A stretch of DNA of 64,000 nucleotides from Candidatus Accumulibacter sp. ACC003 (GCF_907163085.1 NZ_CAJQTX010000009.1:372001-436000); one strand, 5' to 3'. Shown: positions 8,558 to 17,958, numbered from the stretch's first letter. The notes: generated by a model from the sequence alone, not told the origin. Numbers and translations: made by a program.

Positions 8558-9193
8558 TCAGGGTCTGGCGGCCGGCGGAGGCGCCGGCCGCCCAGGCAGG
8601 GGATCTGTGGTCGGAAGCGGCGCGGCAGCAGTGCCGGGCAGTGGTGCTGGCAGCAGCGGCAGCGTGCCGCCTGCCAGGCCCTGGCCAGGCACGACAACGA
8701 GCCCTGTCGGCGCAGCCGCGGCGCTGAAGATCCATTCCGAATAGCTCGACGCGCCTTCGAAAGCGGCATCCTCGGCGGCAAACTCGGCGACCTTGATCGG
8801 CTGCGCCTTTGACAGACTGTGAACGCCCATGATGCCACCGCCGGGGGCGGCAAGCAGCCCCCACTCGTTGCCACCGCTGATCGGATCGGCGTAGAGCTGC
8901 CGCAAATGCCGACGAACGCCGGGATAACGCGGATCCCTGAGGAGCTCGGCGAGCGTTCCCGGGTAACGGCGGTCACCCGCCGGGCTGCTGTCCAGGTAGC
9001 TGGCGATCGCCTGACGGTACGCGGCGCCGACTTCGAGCAGTCGCTGCTCGGCCGCCCGCCGCTGGACAATGCTGCCCAGCGTCAGCATGCCACTGCTCGC
9101 CAGCGCCAGGATGGCGACCAGGATGAGCAGCCCAAGGTAGGTAAAGCCGGCCTCGCTGCGGGCCATGCGGTCGCGATCGCCATGTTTCTCCAT
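8558..9193 (-). CDS. Pseudopilin with proline-rich tail
   Basis: A 211-aa prepilin-like protein. The class III leader reads SEAGFTYLGLLILVAILAL, with cleavage after the Gly and a hydrophobic helix, though the usual Glu at +5 is replaced by Gly, as in some minor pseudopilins. I chose ATG 9193, two bases after the preceding gene's stop. The middle shows pseudopilin-like QAIASYLDSSPAGDRRYPGTLAELLRDPRYP. The last 45 residues are Pro/Ala-rich low complexity. It is the last gene of the secretion operon. A missing +5 Glu is seen in GspK-like tip pseudopilins, so it may sit at the tip of the pseudopilus; this is inference. Confidence 0.75.
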   Translation of the reverse strand: MEKHGDRDRMARSEAGFTYLGLLILVAILALASSGMLTLGSIVQRRAAEQRLLEVGAAYRQAIASYLDSSPAGDRRYPGTLAELLRDPRYPGVRRHLRQLYADPISGGNEWGLLAAPGGGIMGVHSLSKAQPIKVAEFAAEDAAFEGASSYSEWIFSAAAAPTGLVVVPGQGLAGGTLPLLPAPLPGTAAAPLPTTDPLPGRPAPPPAARP

Positions 9194-9194
9194 G

Positions 9195-9608
9195 CTAGAG
9201 GTCGGCGAAGGGCTGGCCATCGCGGCTCGCCCCGGGCGCACCGCTCTTCAGGTCGTACACGCCGCCTTTGGCGTCGGCGCCGCTCGGGGCAATCAGCAGC
9301 CAGGTGCCGGCACTGCCGGTGACCGGGTCGTAGGGCAGCGCGCGCAGGTACTTCTCACTGACCAGTTCGTCGAGGCTGTCGGGATAGCGCCCCTTGTCGC
9401 CATAGAACTTGTCTATCGTTTCGCGAACCAGATGTAGATTCTCGCGCAGCACCGCTTCCTTCGCCGTATCGATGCTGTTGAAGTACCTCGGCACCGCCAG
9501 CGTCAGCAGCAGGGCGATGATCGACAGCACGACCAGCAACTCGATCAGCGTGAAGCCCAGACACTCGCGCCGCCGCGACGGCCGGCGCCGACCGCTGCTC
9601 GTCACCAT
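9195..9608 (-). CDS. GspG-like pseudopilin
   Basis: A 137-aa prepilin. Basic leader, then the cleavage motif [27 protein letters not shown], with Glu at +5, and a helix followed by [19 protein letters not shown] and LPYDPVTGS, the calcium-loop region of GspG-type pseudopilins. It overlaps the preceding gene by seven bases, which indicates translational coupling. It would form part of the periplasmic pseudopilus after processing by a prepilin peptidase, which is not encoded in this window. Confidence 0.82.
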   Translation of the reverse strand: MVTSSGRRRPSRRRECLGFTLIELLVVLSIIALLLTLAVPRYFNSIDTAKEAVLRENLHLVRETIDKFYGDKGRYPDSLDELVSEKYLRALPYDPVTGSAGTWLLIAPSGADAKGGVYDLKSGAPGASRDGQPFADL

Positions 9609-10123
9609 TGCCGGTACGGCACGCCGTTCAGTCCGACGCCGCCGGATTTCGAATAAACGTCGTACACATCGTCGCCCTCGCGCGGGGCGTCGGGTTCGCT
9701 GGCGTAGGCGCGCTTGGCCCAGGTGTCGGCCGGTGAGACGCGGGCGTCCGGATGCATCGGATCGCGGGGAATCCGGCGCAAGAAGTAAATCTTGCGATGC
9801 CTGGGGTCACGCAGGTCTTCCTCGCCTTCGAGCAGCACCTGCAGCGTCGCCGGGTAGCCGCTGTCGCTCACCGCCTTGTTGATGCGACCTTCGTCAGCGG
9901 CCTTCTTGTACTGATCAAGGGCGCCACGGATTTCGCGCAAGGCACGTCCGAGATCCTGCTCTTTGCTGCGCTGCACCGCCGTCTGGGCTACTGGCACGAC
10001 AACCCCGGCGAGCACCGCGAGGACGGCGAGGGTAATCAGCAGCTCGATCAGCGAAAAACCACGCGCTGCTCGGCGCGGCGCCGGCTTTGGTCGGCACAGC
10101 GAACCCCCGGTCGGCGCCATCAT
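9602..10123 (-). CDS. GspG/PulG-like pseudopilin
   Basis: A 173-aa prepilin with leader [25 protein letters not shown] (cleavage before Phe, Glu at +5). The globular part, [28 protein letters not shown] and [15 protein letters not shown], is the pattern of bacterial pseudopilins named secretion system X PulG-like in related Rhodocyclales (recalled, not searched). It starts three bases after the secretin stop. Three pseudopilins in a row at the operon end suggest a heteromeric pseudopilus. Confidence 0.8.
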   Translation of the reverse strand: MMAPTGGSLCRPKPAPRRAARGFSLIELLITLAVLAVLAGVVVPVAQTAVQRSKEQDLGRALREIRGALDQYKKAADEGRINKAVSDSGYPATLQVLLEGEEDLRDPRHRKIYFLRRIPRDPMHPDARVSPADTWAKRAYASEPDAPREGDDVYDVYSKSGGVGLNGVPYRQW

Positions 10124-10126
10124 CGA

Positions 10127-12502
10127 TCACTGCTCGATGGTCAGCACGTGCGGACCCGGCAGATTGGCGCGGATCGTTGCCCCACCGGCAGCGACCGGGG
10201 CGATGGTGATCAGCTCGACGCGCGAGCTGCCGGCCGCGACGGCGCGGAAGTTGACCGTGGCGACGATATCCGCAGCGGTCGCGCCGCCATCGCCGGAGCG
10301 CGTCGCGGTCATCAGCAGCTGCCCGCCGGGATCGACGCGATAGGTGAAACTGGTCTGCGCCCCCCCCTGGCCAAGGAAGCCCCCCTCGCTGACGCCGGCG
10401 ACCTGCAGCAGGCGCGGGTCGAAAGCGATCGCCAGCGGCAGGCTGACCACCGGCCGATCGGCCTGCATCACCAGTTGTAGCGCAAAAGTGTCACCCGCCT
10501 TGATGTCGGTCGGGCCCTGCCAGAGCAACTGCGCCGAGCCACCGGGCGGCACCGCGGCCTCGCCATCGGCCATCGATGCCGAAGCCGCCGCCGCGCCGCC
10601 GCCGGCTGGCGACGGCAGCGGCACGCTGCCAGCGCCAGCGGCCACAATCGCCGCCGGGTTGGCCACCGACCCGAGTGGCGAGGCACCGCCGCTAGCCGTA
10701 GCGGCCGACACACCGAACAAGGTGCCGGCACCGCCTCCCTCAGGCCGAGCACGGAAATTGCTTTCGGTACCCGCGCCGAATTCCGACAGATGCGCCTCCG
10801 GACGGTGAATGTTGCGAATGATCCGCGGCGTGATCGAGAGCACGATCTCGGTCTTGATCCCTTCGTCGTTGTGGCTGCCGAACAGCCGGCCGAGGATCGG
10901 GATATCGCCCAGGAAAGGCAGCTTGTCGGCGGTTCGCCGGTCCTCATCGCTGATCAAACCGGCGAGCAGCTGATTCTCGCCGTCCTTGAGGCGCAGGACG
11001 CTGGTCGCCGTGCGCGTGCCGATCTGGTAGGCGACCGTTCCCGACTTGGTCTCGACCTTGTTGACGATGTTGCTGACTTCCAGCGTCACCTTGATCGCCA
11101 CTTCGTTGTCGAGATAGATCGTCGGTTCGATGTCGAGCTTCAGCCCGACGTCGATGTAGGCGACCGACTCCGACGAGAAGCCGGTCGCGGTAATCGTCGA
11201 CGTGATGTTCGGCACGCGCTCGCCAATCAGAATCTTGGCCTTCTCGCGGTTGCGTGCGCGGATGCGCGGATTGGCCAGCAAATTGACGTCGCTGTCGAGC
11301 TGGCGGGCGTTGATCACCGTCGGGCCGACGGCAACGCCGATCGTCGACGAGTTGATGTTGCGCAGGTCGTTGAGCGTCAGCCCTTCCAGCGGCAGCGGCC
11401 GGAGAGCCATCGCCTCGGGCCATTTGACGCCCAGATCGCGCAGCCGCGAGCGCTTGACCTCAAGGATTTCCACCTCGAGCATCACCTCGGGTTCGGGTAT
11501 GTCCTGCACGGCAATCAACTTCTCGGCCAGGCGAATCGCCTCGGGACTGTCGCGGAGCATGACCAGGTTCAGCTTCTCGTCGACGACCAGGTCCTTGCTC
11601 TTGAGGATCGTCTTGAGCGTCGCGGCGACGGTCTTGGCGTCGGCATTCGCCAGGTAGAAGGTCTTGACCGTCAGCTCCTGGTAGTCGCGCTGTTTGACCG
11701 GCGTATTCGGATAAATCAGGATCGAGTTGCCGTCGAGAACGCGTTGCTCGAGCTGGTTGGTCAGCAGCAAGACGTTGATCGCCGCCTCGATGCTACTGTT
11801 GCGCAGATAGATGGTCGTCCGCTGATCGGCGCGCAGGTCCTTGTCAAAGACGAAGTTGAGGCCCGACGTTCGCGAAATCACCTCAAAGACCGTCATCAGC
11901 GGCGTATCCCTGAATTCGATGGTGATCGGCTTGCGGTACGCGGCAGCGAGCACCGAATCCTTGGCGACGCGAGCGCTGCTCTCGTCAAGCACGCGCAACA
12001 GCGCCAGCGCGCGCTCGTGCTTCGGGTTGGTCGCCAGGATCTGGCGCAAGCTGGCGCGCGCGGCGAGCAGGTCCTGCTTGCTCCAGGCGGCGGTGGCTTC
12101 GGCGAACAGGCGATCGTGCAAACGTGCCGTAGCGACCAGGCGCATCCCCGCCAGCGCCCGCTCGTTGCCGGGCTGCAGCTGCAGTGCCCGCTGGAAGGCA
12201 GCGTCGGCGGCGTCGTAACGCGCTTCGGCGAGCGCGCGTTCGCCCTTGTCGATACTGGCGGTGACGTAGCGGTCCACGGCCCGCAGGTAGGCAATGCGAT
12301 ACTCGGCCGAAGCCGGTTCAAGGGCGATCGCTTCCTGGATCCTGGCCAGCCCGGCGTCGACCTGCTCGGCCGCCAGAAGATCCTGTCCTTCCTTGAACGC
12401 GTTCTGGGCCGCACAGCCGGCCAGCAGCAGCGCTGCCGCCACGAGCAGGCAGCGACGCCAGCCGGCCCGCGGTCGGCCCGGCGCCGATTGTTCCTTGCTC
12501 AC
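10127..12502 (-). CDS. gspD: Secretin (GspD/MshL-like) lipoprotein with C-terminal cohesin domain
   Basis: A 791-aa outer-membrane secretin that would form the exit pore. Lipobox LLLAGC near residue 30. Residues about 35-180 are TPR-like helices. A short STN-type domain follows (ITIEFRDTPLMTVFEVISRTSGLNFVFD), then N1-type ring domains (VKTFYLANADAKTVAATLKTIL). The secretin core spans about 330-590 and ends with the signature LPFLGDIPILGRLFGS and IVLSITPRII. After an Ala/Gly/Pro-rich linker, the last 130 residues form a cohesin-like beta domain (DIKAGDTFALQLVMQ, FDPRLLQV, FTYRVDPGGQLLM). Cohesins usually bind dockerin partners; none is visible here. The start overlaps the preceding gene by one base. 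Confidence 0.9.
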   Translation of the reverse strand: MSKEQSAPGRPRAGWRRCLLVAAALLLAGCAAQNAFKEGQDLLAAEQVDAGLARIQEAIALEPASAEYRIAYLRAVDRYVTASIDKGERALAEARYDAADAAFQRALQLQPGNERALAGMRLVATARLHDRLFAEATAAWSKQDLLAARASLRQILATNPKHERALALLRVLDESSARVAKDSVLAAAYRKPITIEFRDTPLMTVFEVISRTSGLNFVFDKDLRADQRTTIYLRNSSIEAAINVLLLTNQLEQRVLDGNSILIYPNTPVKQRDYQELTVKTFYLANADAKTVAATLKTILKSKDLVVDEKLNLVMLRDSPEAIRLAEKLIAVQDIPEPEVMLEVEILEVKRSRLRDLGVKWPEAMALRPLPLEGLTLNDLRNINSSTIGVAVGPTVINARQLDSDVNLLANPRIRARNREKAKILIGERVPNITSTITATGFSSESVAYIDVGLKLDIEPTIYLDNEVAIKVTLEVSNIVNKVETKSGTVAYQIGTRTATSVLRLKDGENQLLAGLISDEDRRTADKLPFLGDIPILGRLFGSHNDEGIKTEIVLSITPRIIRNIHRPEAHLSEFGAGTESNFRARPEGGGAGTLFGVSAATASGGASPLGSVANPAAIVAAGAGSVPLPSPAGGGAAAASASMADGEAAVPPGGSAQLLWQGPTDIKAGDTFALQLVMQADRPVVSLPLAIAFDPRLLQVAGVSEGGFLGQGGAQTSFTYRVDPGGQLLMTATRSGDGGATAADIVATVNFRAVAAGSSRVELITIAPVAAGGATIRANLPGPHVLTIEQ

Positions 12503-13032
12503 TAGGGTGATCCTCCGATCGGGATGGTTTGCGACTGTTTCAGCGGCAGGTAAATCAGCGTCAGCGTCGGCGGCCTGACGGCCTTGACCTTGTAAATGCC
12601 GGCCAGCGTCATCCCCTCGCGAACGATGAACACCTGCTCGCCGTTACCGAGATAAGCCTCCCATTGCCCGGCTTCCAGTTTCTTGCCAAGGTACACGAAG
12701 GGCAGCGGTGGCGCCATCGCTGGCGGCGGATTCGCCGATCTTTCGGGCCGCGGCGGCGGCGCCCAGCTCAGCGGCGCGAACAGATCGCGATACGCGTGTC
12801 CATCGGCAGCGCTCGGAATCAGTTGCGCGCGCGGAATCAGTGCCGCCACCTCGAGCTTCAGCACTTTTTCCTCGGCCGACGCGGTGGCGGGAAGAGAGCG
12901 GCCGTCGGCGCGGCGGCGGTCGACGGCGACCGCGACGACGGCCGTCGGGTCGGACGGCGTTTTGTCGCCGAACAAGGCCAGCCACGCGGCGACGACCAAC
13001 GAGCCGAAAAGAATCAGACGACGGGCGTTCAC
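12502..13032 (-). CDS. PilP/GspC-like secretion protein
   Basis: A 176-aa single-pass protein with an N-terminal membrane segment (LILFGSLVVAAWLALFG), a basic and Pro-rich periplasmic linker, and a C-terminal small beta domain (PFVYLGKKLEAGQWEAYLGNGEQVFIVREGMTL...YKVKAV). This YLGK...VREG pattern is typical of proteins placed where GspC or PilP connects the inner platform to the secretin. Public genomes label relatives 'secretion system X translation initiation factor', a misleading name. It overlaps both neighbours by a few bases. Confidence 0.72.
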   Translation of the reverse strand: MNARRLILFGSLVVAAWLALFGDKTPSDPTAVVAVAVDRRRADGRSLPATASAEEKVLKLEVAALIPRAQLIPSAADGHAYRDLFAPLSWAPPPRPERSANPPPAMAPPLPFVYLGKKLEAGQWEAYLGNGEQVFIVREGMTLAGIYKVKAVRPPTLTLIYLPLKQSQTIPIGGSP

Positions 13033-13658
13033 CGCGCCGCCTCGTCGGTCGCGACGTCGCGAAGGCCTTCCGACGGCTTCGCCGGGTGCTGCCAGATGGT
13101 CAGGCGAACCCTGGCCTCGATCTCGTCGAGGCCGATTTCCGCCCGTTTGAAAGCCAGTTCATTGACCGCGACGAAAGCCTGCGTGGCGAGGATCTCTTCG
13201 ATCCAGCGGCGAACATCGGGATAGCGCCCGGACAGCGGCACGGTCATCTGCAGCGTCTCGGCGTTGGCCAAGGGCGCACGGCCACGCTGGTACTCGGCAC
13301 GCGTGCTGCGCAGCTGATGGCTGGCTGCCGAGTCGAGAATGGCCTGGATGCTGGCCAGCACCTGGCGGTCGTCGGCGAGCGTCTGCTGGAAGGCCTGGTA
13401 GTGACGTTCCGACGCCGATTGCCGAGGCACGGCAGGCGGCGGCGCACCACGCGCGCGCGTCTGCAACTCGGCTAGAGTCGTCTGCTGTTCGTTCTGCTTG
13501 TCGGCCAGCTCGGCTTGCAGCCCGGGAATCACGATCAAGGCCAGTGCCAGCAGCGCCGCGCCGATCACCGCCAGCGCCAGCGACCACGGACCGTGGCGCT
13601 GCAGCCACAGCTCGGCGCGCAGCCGCAGTTGCTCGGCGATCAGCGTCAGCTTGTTCAC
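13029..13658 (-). CDS. PilO/GspM-like inner-membrane platform protein
   Basis: A 209-aa bitopic protein. I start it at GTG 13658 because AGGAGG lies five bases upstream and the long in-frame extension reads as low-complexity shadow. Cytoplasmic stub, TM helix (LALAVIGAALLALALIVIPGL) at about 26-46, coiled coil (LADKQNEQQTTLAELQTRARG) and a ferredoxin-like C-terminal domain (LQMTVPLSGRYPDVRRWIEEILATQAFVAVNELAFKR) match PilO/GspM. It overlaps the gene before and after by four bases. Confidence 0.78.
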   Translation of the reverse strand: MNKLTLIAEQLRLRAELWLQRHGPWSLALAVIGAALLALALIVIPGLQAELADKQNEQQTTLAELQTRARGAPPPAVPRQSASERHYQAFQQTLADDRQVLASIQAILDSAASHQLRSTRAEYQRGRAPLANAETLQMTVPLSGRYPDVRRWIEEILATQAFVAVNELAFKRAEIGLDEIEARVRLTIWQHPAKPSEGLRDVATDEAAR

Positions 13659-14215
13659 CGGCCCTCCTGGGCGGGCTCGTCGAGCAGCGCTTCGAACATG
13701 AAGCGGAGCGGCCGGTTGGCATCCTTCTCGTTGATTTCCTGCCGGGTGACCATCGCCCGAGCAAACGGTGGCGCCGATCCGAGCGCCGCCAGGTAGTCGA
13801 GCATCCGCTGGTGGTCCTTGGCCTCGGCGACGCCCTTGACCAGTCGCCGCCGCTTGTCGGGTTCGATCTGCAGCAGGGCGACGTCGGCGCTGGCGACGCT
13901 CTCGAAGCCATCGAGCAGCGCCGGCCAGGGCGTATTGAGCTGCCCGATGGCGGCGTTGATGGCCAGGACCTGCGCCTCCGAGAGGCGCAGCGGCGGCGGC
14001 GTTGGTGGCGTGTGCGTGAGCAATTCGCGGCGCGCCAGGGCGATCGCCTGCGAGGTCTCGGCCACCTGCCGACCGAGTTGCAGCGCGTACCAGGCGAGCG
14101 CCACGCCAGCCAGCAAGACGACGGTCGCCAGGGCGATCAGGATCGTCCTGGCGCGCCCGGCAATCGGCAGGCGCCACGGCGGCCGGTCGACGAAATCGAT
14201 GTGCAGCGGCTTCAT
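13655..14215 (-). CDS. PilN/GspL-like inner-membrane platform protein
   Basis: A 186-aa bitopic protein starting MKPLHIDFVDR, as PilN-type proteins start with a short cytoplasmic peptide that docks into PilM. TM helix ILIALATVVLLAGVALAWYAL near residues 24-44, a coiled segment, and a small periplasmic domain (WPALLDGFESVASADVALLQIEPDKRRRLVKGVAEAKDHQRMLDYLAALG) follow. ATGA overlap with the preceding gene confirms the start. Confidence 0.78.
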   Translation of the reverse strand: MKPLHIDFVDRPPWRLPIAGRARTILIALATVVLLAGVALAWYALQLGRQVAETSQAIALARRELLTHTPPTPPPLRLSEAQVLAINAAIGQLNTPWPALLDGFESVASADVALLQIEPDKRRRLVKGVAEAKDHQRMLDYLAALGSAPPFARAMVTRQEINEKDANRPLRFMFEALLDEPAQEGR

Positions 14216-15057
14216 CGGCAACTGCCCGCCGACGCCAGTTGGCCGGCCGTCGACTGCCCGCCGGCGGGCGTCACGACACGGCGCGAAGGGATCACCCGCG
14301 ACGCGACGCCGGCCAGCGTCGCCGCTGCCGGCAGCCAGTCGGCAGCGCCCGCCCAGAGCAGCGATTGCCGGCCACGCTCCGTGGCGGCCGGCAATCGCAG
14401 AAGCTCCTGTTCGAGCAGCGTTTCGAGCTCGGCCAGGTCCGGCGCAGCGGCCAGCCGCAGGCTGCGCAGCCCGGCGACCTGATCCGCACGCGTGGCAAGC
14501 AGCGTCAGGGTCTGCGCAAAACCGACCAGCAAGCAACCATCGGCCGGGATCGACGCGCACAGACGGTTGCCGACGCGGACGAAGGCCGGACTCACCGACG
14601 CCAGACGCCAGCCGCGCGTCTGCGCCAACTGCTGTAGCGCCTGCCAGAGCGCGCGCGGCAGCGCGCTGGCGACGAACGGCGCCAGCGCGTGCCAGTCGGC
14701 GACCACCAGCCATTGCTCGGCGGACTCGCCGTAAAGCGCCGCGAAACGCGCTGCCGCGCTGGCCCGCAGTTCGCGCAGGCCGCGGGCGCCGCGCGGCGGC
14801 GTGACGACAAAGCTCCTGCACAGACCGTCGTCGAGCGTCACCGTCAAGGCGCACTTCTGGCCGGCGGCGACGCGGGTGTCGAGCTGTAGACCGGGCAGCG
14901 CAGCGGCCAGGCCGGCGGCCGTGGCGCCTGCCGAGCGCTCCACCGGCAAAGTCGCCAGGATGTCGACGGCGGCACCAGGCTGCACCGGATCGGTCAGCAA
15001 GACGGCGCCGTCGGCGGCGCAGCCGAGCAGCAGGCTCTCAGCCTGAAAGCGTGACAC
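14212..15057 (-). CDS. PilM/GspL-cytoplasmic-like actin-fold protein
   Basis: About 281 aa, divergent; identified mainly by place. The sequence shows alternating Ala/Leu-rich beta-alpha units, a possible phosphate-loop-like GCLLVGFAQTLTLLATRADQV, and no membrane helix. Together with the PilN-like protein it corresponds to the split GspL/PilM-PilN arrangement between the ATPase and the membrane platform. GTG 15057 with GGAAGAG eight bases before is preferred; ATG 15084 is also in frame but lies deeper in the ATPase gene. The call is weaker than for its neighbours. Confidence 0.6.
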   Translation of the reverse strand: MSRFQAESLLLGCAADGAVLLTDPVQPGAAVDILATLPVERSAGATAAGLAAALPGLQLDTRVAAGQKCALTVTLDDGLCRSFVVTPPRGARGLRELRASAAARFAALYGESAEQWLVVADWHALAPFVASALPRALWQALQQLAQTRGWRLASVSPAFVRVGNRLCASIPADGCLLVGFAQTLTLLATRADQVAGLRSLRLAAAPDLAELETLLEQELLRLPAATERGRQSLLWAGAADWLPAAATLAGVASRVIPSRRVVTPAGGQSTAGQLASAGSCR

Positions 15058-16741
15058 GGTGCAACTCTTCCAGGGTCGTTTCACCGCTCGCCACCAGGCG
15101 CAGGGCCGCGGCCATCAGGCTGCGCGTACCGCTGCGGTAGGCCGCTTCCTTCAGTTGCCGGATCGGTCGCTTGTCGATGATCAATTCGCGCAGCTCGTCG
15201 TTGAGGTTGAGGATCTCGGCAATCGCCTTGCGGCCGCGATAACCCGTGCCACGACAATCGCCGCAGCCGCTACCGCGGCGAAAGTCACAACGCGCCAGCT
15301 CGTCGGCGCTCATCGCGAAACGCTCGAGTTCGCCGGCGCTGGGCGTATAGGCTTCGCTGCAACGCGCGCAGTTGACGCGTAACAGGCGTTGCGCCCAGAT
15401 GCCGTTCAGCGCCGAAGCAAACGCGTAGGGGTCGATGCCCATGTGCGTGAAGCGACCGAAGACGTCGAAGACGTTGTTGGCATGCACCGTGGTCAGCACC
15501 AGATGCCCGGTCAGCGCCGACTGGACGGCAATTTCAGCGGTCTCGTGGTCGCGGATTTCGCCGATCATGATCTTGTCCGGGTCGTGCCGCAGGATCGACC
15601 GCAGGCCGCGCGCAAAGGTCAGGCCCTTCTTGTCATTGACCGGGATCTGCAGGACTCCGGGTAACTGGTACTCGACCGGGTCTTCGATGGTGATGATCTT
15701 GTCGCGGCCATTGTTGATCTCGGAAATTGCGCCGTACAGCGTCGTCGTCTTGCCCGAACCCGTCGGCCCGGTGACCAGCAGCATCCCGTAGGGCTCGGCG
15801 ACCAGGCGCCGCAGGACTTTCAGCGAGTGCTCGTCAAAACCGAGCAGGTCGAGCGTCAGCGAACCATGCGCTTCGATCACGCCGCGCTTGTCGAGGATTC
15901 GCACCACCGCGTCCTCGCCGTGAATGCTCGGCATGATCGACACCCGCAGGTCGATGTCACGGCCGGCCACCTGCACCCGGAAGCTGCCGTCCTGCGGCGT
16001 TCGCCGTTCGGCGATGTCGAGCTCGGCGAGCACCTTCAGGCGCGAGATCACCTGCTCGGCGAGCGCCACGCCGTTGATCTGCGCGACGCTGTCGAGGACG
16101 CCGTCGAGGCGGTACTTGATGGTGATCCCGGTCGGCGTGCTCTCCAGATGGACGTCGCTGGCAGCGGCCCGCACAGCGTCATAGACGGTCGAGTTAACCA
16201 GCTTGACGGCCGGGCTGGCGGCGCCGCTGACCGACGCGAAACTGAGCACCTCGGCGCTCTGGTAGCGCTCCGGCGTCGCGCTGGTCTCGTGCACCAGCGA
16301 GTGCACGGCGTGCACCGATTCTTCGTGCTTTGACAGATACGCCTGGATGTCTGCCGCCAATGCCAGACAGAAGTGAACCGGGGCGTCGACCAGGCTGGCC
16401 AGCCAGACCATGGCATCGCTGTCGAAGGGATCGGCGATCACGCCGACGATCTGACTGGCGGCGCCGGCCAGCGGTGAACGCAGCAGCAGGCAACCGCGCA
16501 GCTGCGCCCTGACCAGCGGCAGCAGGTCGAAGGCCGCCGCACACGCCAGCATCTCGCTGGTGTCCATGACCACCAGACGAAAGCGCCGCGCCAGTTCAGC
16601 GACCAGGCGCCGCGGCTCGACGCCGGTCAGCGCTTCGAGTTCGCCGACCACCGATCGTCCCGAAACACTGGCCAGCTGGCGCGCTTTCTGCAACAGCGCA
16701 TCGTCGAAGCTGTCGCCACGCGCGTCGCCGACGGCGTTCAT
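15038..16741 (-). CDS. gspE: Type II secretion/pilus assembly ATPase
   Basis: A 567-aa hexameric traffic ATPase that powers pseudopilus assembly. The N-terminal GspE-N domain covers about the first 150 residues. The motor domain follows with AAASDVHLESTPTGITIKYRLDG, Walker A LLVTGPTGSGKTTTLYGA, Asp box TIEDPVEYQLPGVLQ, Walker B IMIGEIRDHETAEIA and the His box GHLVLTTVHAN. A tetracysteine zinc motif (CARC...CGDC) lies near residues 455-500, as in GspE and PilB. Its tail overlaps the next gene by about 20 bp and its start overlaps gspF by four bases. Confidence 0.95.
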   Translation of the reverse strand: MNAVGDARGDSFDDALLQKARQLASVSGRSVVGELEALTGVEPRRLVAELARRFRLVVMDTSEMLACAAAFDLLPLVRAQLRGCLLLRSPLAGAASQIVGVIADPFDSDAMVWLASLVDAPVHFCLALAADIQAYLSKHEESVHAVHSLVHETSATPERYQSAEVLSFASVSGAASPAVKLVNSTVYDAVRAAASDVHLESTPTGITIKYRLDGVLDSVAQINGVALAEQVISRLKVLAELDIAERRTPQDGSFRVQVAGRDIDLRVSIMPSIHGEDAVVRILDKRGVIEAHGSLTLDLLGFDEHSLKVLRRLVAEPYGMLLVTGPTGSGKTTTLYGAISEINNGRDKIITIEDPVEYQLPGVLQIPVNDKKGLTFARGLRSILRHDPDKIMIGEIRDHETAEIAVQSALTGHLVLTTVHANNVFDVFGRFTHMGIDPYAFASALNGIWAQRLLRVNCARCSEAYTPSAGELERFAMSADELARCDFRRGSGCGDCRGTGYRGRKAIAEILNLNDELRELIIDKRPIRQLKEAAYRSGTRSLMAAALRLVASGETTLEELHRVTLSG

Positions 16742-17940
16742 TGCAGGCTCCCCGCGAGGTCGAAGATCGGCATGTACAGCAGGACCACGATCAGCCCGAC
16801 CAGCAGGCCGATGGCGACCATCAGCAAGGGTTCGAAAACCTTGGCGAAGCGTTCGATCCAGCGCGCGCTCTCGCCTTCGTAGAACATCGCCGAGCGCGTC
16901 AACATCGCGCCCATCTGCCCGGATCTTTCGCCAACACGCAGCAGCCGCAGGGCGACCGGCGTCGCCAGACCGCTGCTGTCAAAAGCCTGCGACAGCGTGC
17001 CGCCGTCGGAGACCATCGCCCGCGCCAGACGCAGCGCCTCGCGGGTCTTCGGCGAGACGGTGTTGCCGACAATATCCAGCGCGGCGACGATCGGAATGCC
17101 ACCTTCGAGCAGCATGCCGGTGGTCAGATAGAGCCGCGACAACTCGATCACCCGCACGCGTTCGCCGATTCCCGGCAAGCGCGTCAGAAAAAGGATCCAG
17201 CGACCGCTGCCAATGAAGCGCCGCAGCCAGTAGGCGATCGCCGCGACCAGCGCCAGCAGGCCCCAGATGACGGCCTTGGCGTGCGCACCGGCGAATTGCC
17301 CCCAGTCGATCAGCAGTTGCGACAGCCACGGCAGCGAACGACCACTGCCCTGGTACACGCCGGCGAAGCGCGGCACGACGTAAGCCATCAGGAACAAGGT
17401 CACGCCGCAACCGACGGCGAGCAGGATCGCCGGGTAGATAGCCGCGCTGAGAACCTTGTTACGCAGCGTGTCGAGTCGCGTCTGGTAGTCGATGTAGCGC
17501 GACAAGGCCTGCGGCAGGTTGCTGGTTCCTTCGGCGGCGCGAACGATGCCGACGTACAGCGGCGGGAAGACCTCGGCTTGCCGGGCCAGGGCCGCCGAGA
17601 AGCGCAGGCCCTCGCGCAGGTCTCTGGTCAGCCGCTCGAGTACCGCCCGCGAAGTCGGCGCCGCCTCCTTGTCGAGCAGCGCTTCGAAGGCCTCGACCAG
17701 ACTCAGCCCCGCTTCAAGCAAGGCCAGCAGTTCGGCGCTGAACAGGAGCAGCGAAAACGATCGGCTGGCGCGCCCCGGCAGGTGCGGCGAATTGGCGCCG
17801 GCACCGCTGGCGGCCTTGATCGACAGCGGCTGCAATCGCCGTTGCTGCAGCAGTTGAGCGGCCTCGCCGGCATCCGACGCGTCTACGGTGTGCGTCTCGA
17901 CCAGGTTGTCGGGCGATAAGGCACGCACCTCAAAGCGCAT
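16738..17940 (-). CDS. gspF: Inner-membrane platform protein GspF
   Basis: A 400-aa polytopic platform protein. Two cytoplasmic GspF/PilC helical domains are visible (SFSLLLFSAELLALLEAGLSLVEAFEAL and ELSRLYLTTGMLLEGGIPIVAALDIV). They alternate with membrane helices (AIYPAILLAVGCGVTLFLMAYVVP, AVIWGLLALVAAIAYWL, and the C-terminal LLMVAIGLLVGLIVVLLYMPIF). Length is typical. It lies between gspG and gspE as in many type II operons. Confidence 0.94.
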   Translation of the reverse strand: MRFEVRALSPDNLVETHTVDASDAGEAAQLLQQRRLQPLSIKAASGAGANSPHLPGRASRSFSLLLFSAELLALLEAGLSLVEAFEALLDKEAAPTSRAVLERLTRDLREGLRFSAALARQAEVFPPLYVGIVRAAEGTSNLPQALSRYIDYQTRLDTLRNKVLSAAIYPAILLAVGCGVTLFLMAYVVPRFAGVYQGSGRSLPWLSQLLIDWGQFAGAHAKAVIWGLLALVAAIAYWLRRFIGSGRWILFLTRLPGIGERVRVIELSRLYLTTGMLLEGGIPIVAALDIVGNTVSPKTREALRLARAMVSDGGTLSQAFDSSGLATPVALRLLRVGERSGQMGAMLTRSAMFYEGESARWIERFAKVFEPLLMVAIGLLVGLIVVLLYMPIFDLAGSLQ

Positions 17941-17958
17941 TCTGGTCCCGCCGCCTGC

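Noticed and set aside
10790-12505. 571-codon open frame on the plus strand
   Set aside because: It lies antisense to the secretin gene in high-GC DNA, has no ribosome site or domain, and its composition is that of a shadow frame.
13655-14854. 399-codon frame covering the PilN-like gene
   Set aside because: Only the last 186 codons are real; the upstream part is a shadow of the PilM-like gene, and the true start is the ATGA overlap at 14215.
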